Shown here in pieces: positions 37,488 to 38,312 of a stretch of DNA of 38,312 nucleotides (position 1 is the first letter of the stretch; each line of letters begins with the position of its first letter). The position numbers and the translations under genes are program-made. Location of the stretch: the NCBI GenBank assembly GCA_030830595.1, contig JAURMS010000018.1:1-38312 (forward strand), read 5' to 3'. Under the pieces are notes generated by a model. It made no database searches. It was not told the DNA's origin and saw only the letters and a program-made list of their open reading frames with translations. This DNA is from Gammaproteobacteria bacterium (GTDB lineage Bacteria > Pseudomonadota > Gammaproteobacteria > Steroidobacterales > Steroidobacteraceae).

Positions 37488-38312
37488 TCAGGGAGACAGC
37501 AGGATCCTGTACTCCCAGGGTTCGAGGACCAGCTCGGTGTCGGCGGCGATCCGCAGCCCGGTCCCATCGGTGAAGTCAGTGTAGTCGCCGTGCGCCAGTT
37601 CCTCCACCAGGCCGATACGCTGGACCGAGGCCGAGAAATTGAACACGCCCAACACCTTGTCGCGTTCGTTCTGGCGAACGAAGGCCAAGACGTGCTGGGG
37701 GCTTGTCGGGGTCACGCGGATCATGCGCGCGCCCCACGGTCCGTTATGCAGGGCCGTGTTGCGGCTTTTCAGTTCGGCGAGCCGACGGAACAGGTCTGCA
37801 TGCGGATGCGTCCCCCATTCGATCGGGTCGCGTTCGAAGAAGGCGAGGCGCTTCGGGTTGCCGGCTTCCTGGCCGTTGTAGATGACCGGGATGCCATCGC
37901 CCACGAAGGTCAGCGCAATGGCCGCTGCCACCCCGTCGCCGAACAACTCGAACTCAGTGCCCTTCCAGGCGTTCTCGTCATGGTTGCTGGTGAACACCAG
38001 GCGCATGCTGCCAGCGGGAAAGAGGTTGTCCTGCTCGGAGTAATGGCCGGCCAGGGCATCCACCCCGGCGCCGCCAGTGGTCACGGCATGCAGGGCCGAA
38101 TGCAGTCCCCAGCCGTAGGTGGCCTCGAAGGCCCGGTAATGCAGGTCGCGGCTGTTGGACTCGGCGAGCATGAACACCGGCTTGATGGCATCGAGCTCGC
38201 GCCTGAGGTTCTCCCAGAAGTCGAGCGGCACGTAGCCGGCGACGTCGGCCCGGAACCCATCCACGCCGATCTCGCCGACCCAGTACTTCATGGCCTCGGT
38301 CATGTAGCGACG
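37488..38312 (-). CDS. Glycoside hydrolase family 13 (alpha-amylase-like), C-terminal part, truncated by window edge
   Basis: VDGFRADVAGYVP (GFRxD), MLAESNSR (acid/base Glu region), TSNHDENAWKG (NHDE); frame open to the window end. Confidence 0.9.
   Translation of the reverse strand, partial: RRYMTEAMKYWVGEIGVDGFRADVAGYVPLDFWENLRRELDAIKPVFMLAESNSRDLHYRAFEATYGWGLHSALHAVTTGGAGVDALAGHYSEQDNLFPAGSMRLVFTSNHDENAWKGTEFELFGDGVAAAIALTFVGDGIPVIYNGQEAGNPKRLAFFERDPIEWGTHPHADLFRRLAELKSRNTALHNGPWGARMIRVTPTSPQHVLAFVRQNERDKVLGVFNFSASVQRIGLVEELAHGDYTDFTDGTGLRIAADTELVLEPWEYRILLSP

Noticed and set aside
1-38312. CRISPR arrays, tRNA/rRNA genes, IS elements, phage or defence islands
   Set aside because: No direct repeats with spacers, no transposase/integrase motifs and no RNA gene signatures were seen; the gene content is metabolic, transport and regulatory.

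Overview
A high-GC chromosomal window, probably from a gammaproteobacterium-like genome. It is dense with protein-coding genes; I saw no rRNA, tRNA, CRISPR array or transposase. Main blocks, left to right: (1) an SDR / MDR / secreted carboxylesterase / BCCT transporter / SDR / PQQ-dehydrogenase-cytochrome c catabolic run; (2) a two-domain M16 peptidase; (3) a Fur-box-preceded FbpABC-type ferric iron ABC operon; (4) a class I FBP aldolase - glycerol kinase - alkylglycerol-monooxygenase-like membrane oxygenase run, facing a monoacylglycerol-lipase-like hydrolase; (5) a translationally coupled ThuA-like / cryptochrome-photolyase pair; (6) a signal-peptide-bearing ChuX/HutX-like protein; (7) an orphan LuxR/NarL regulator with a degenerate receiver, divergent from two tandem secreted proteins that share a Cys-Gly-Phe motif and a conserved GTAC-rich upstream module; (8) a tightly packed operon of DUF885, LLM flavin monooxygenase, SDR, GMC dehydrogenase and SdsA1-type alkylsulfatase; (9) beta-carbonic anhydrase, S10 peptidase, amidase, Kef-like antiporter and a GH13 fragment. 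The strongest candidates for something undescribed are block 7, the secreted ChuX-like protein, and the AGMO-like/glpK linkage. All family assignments are from motif reading and memory; no search was run.
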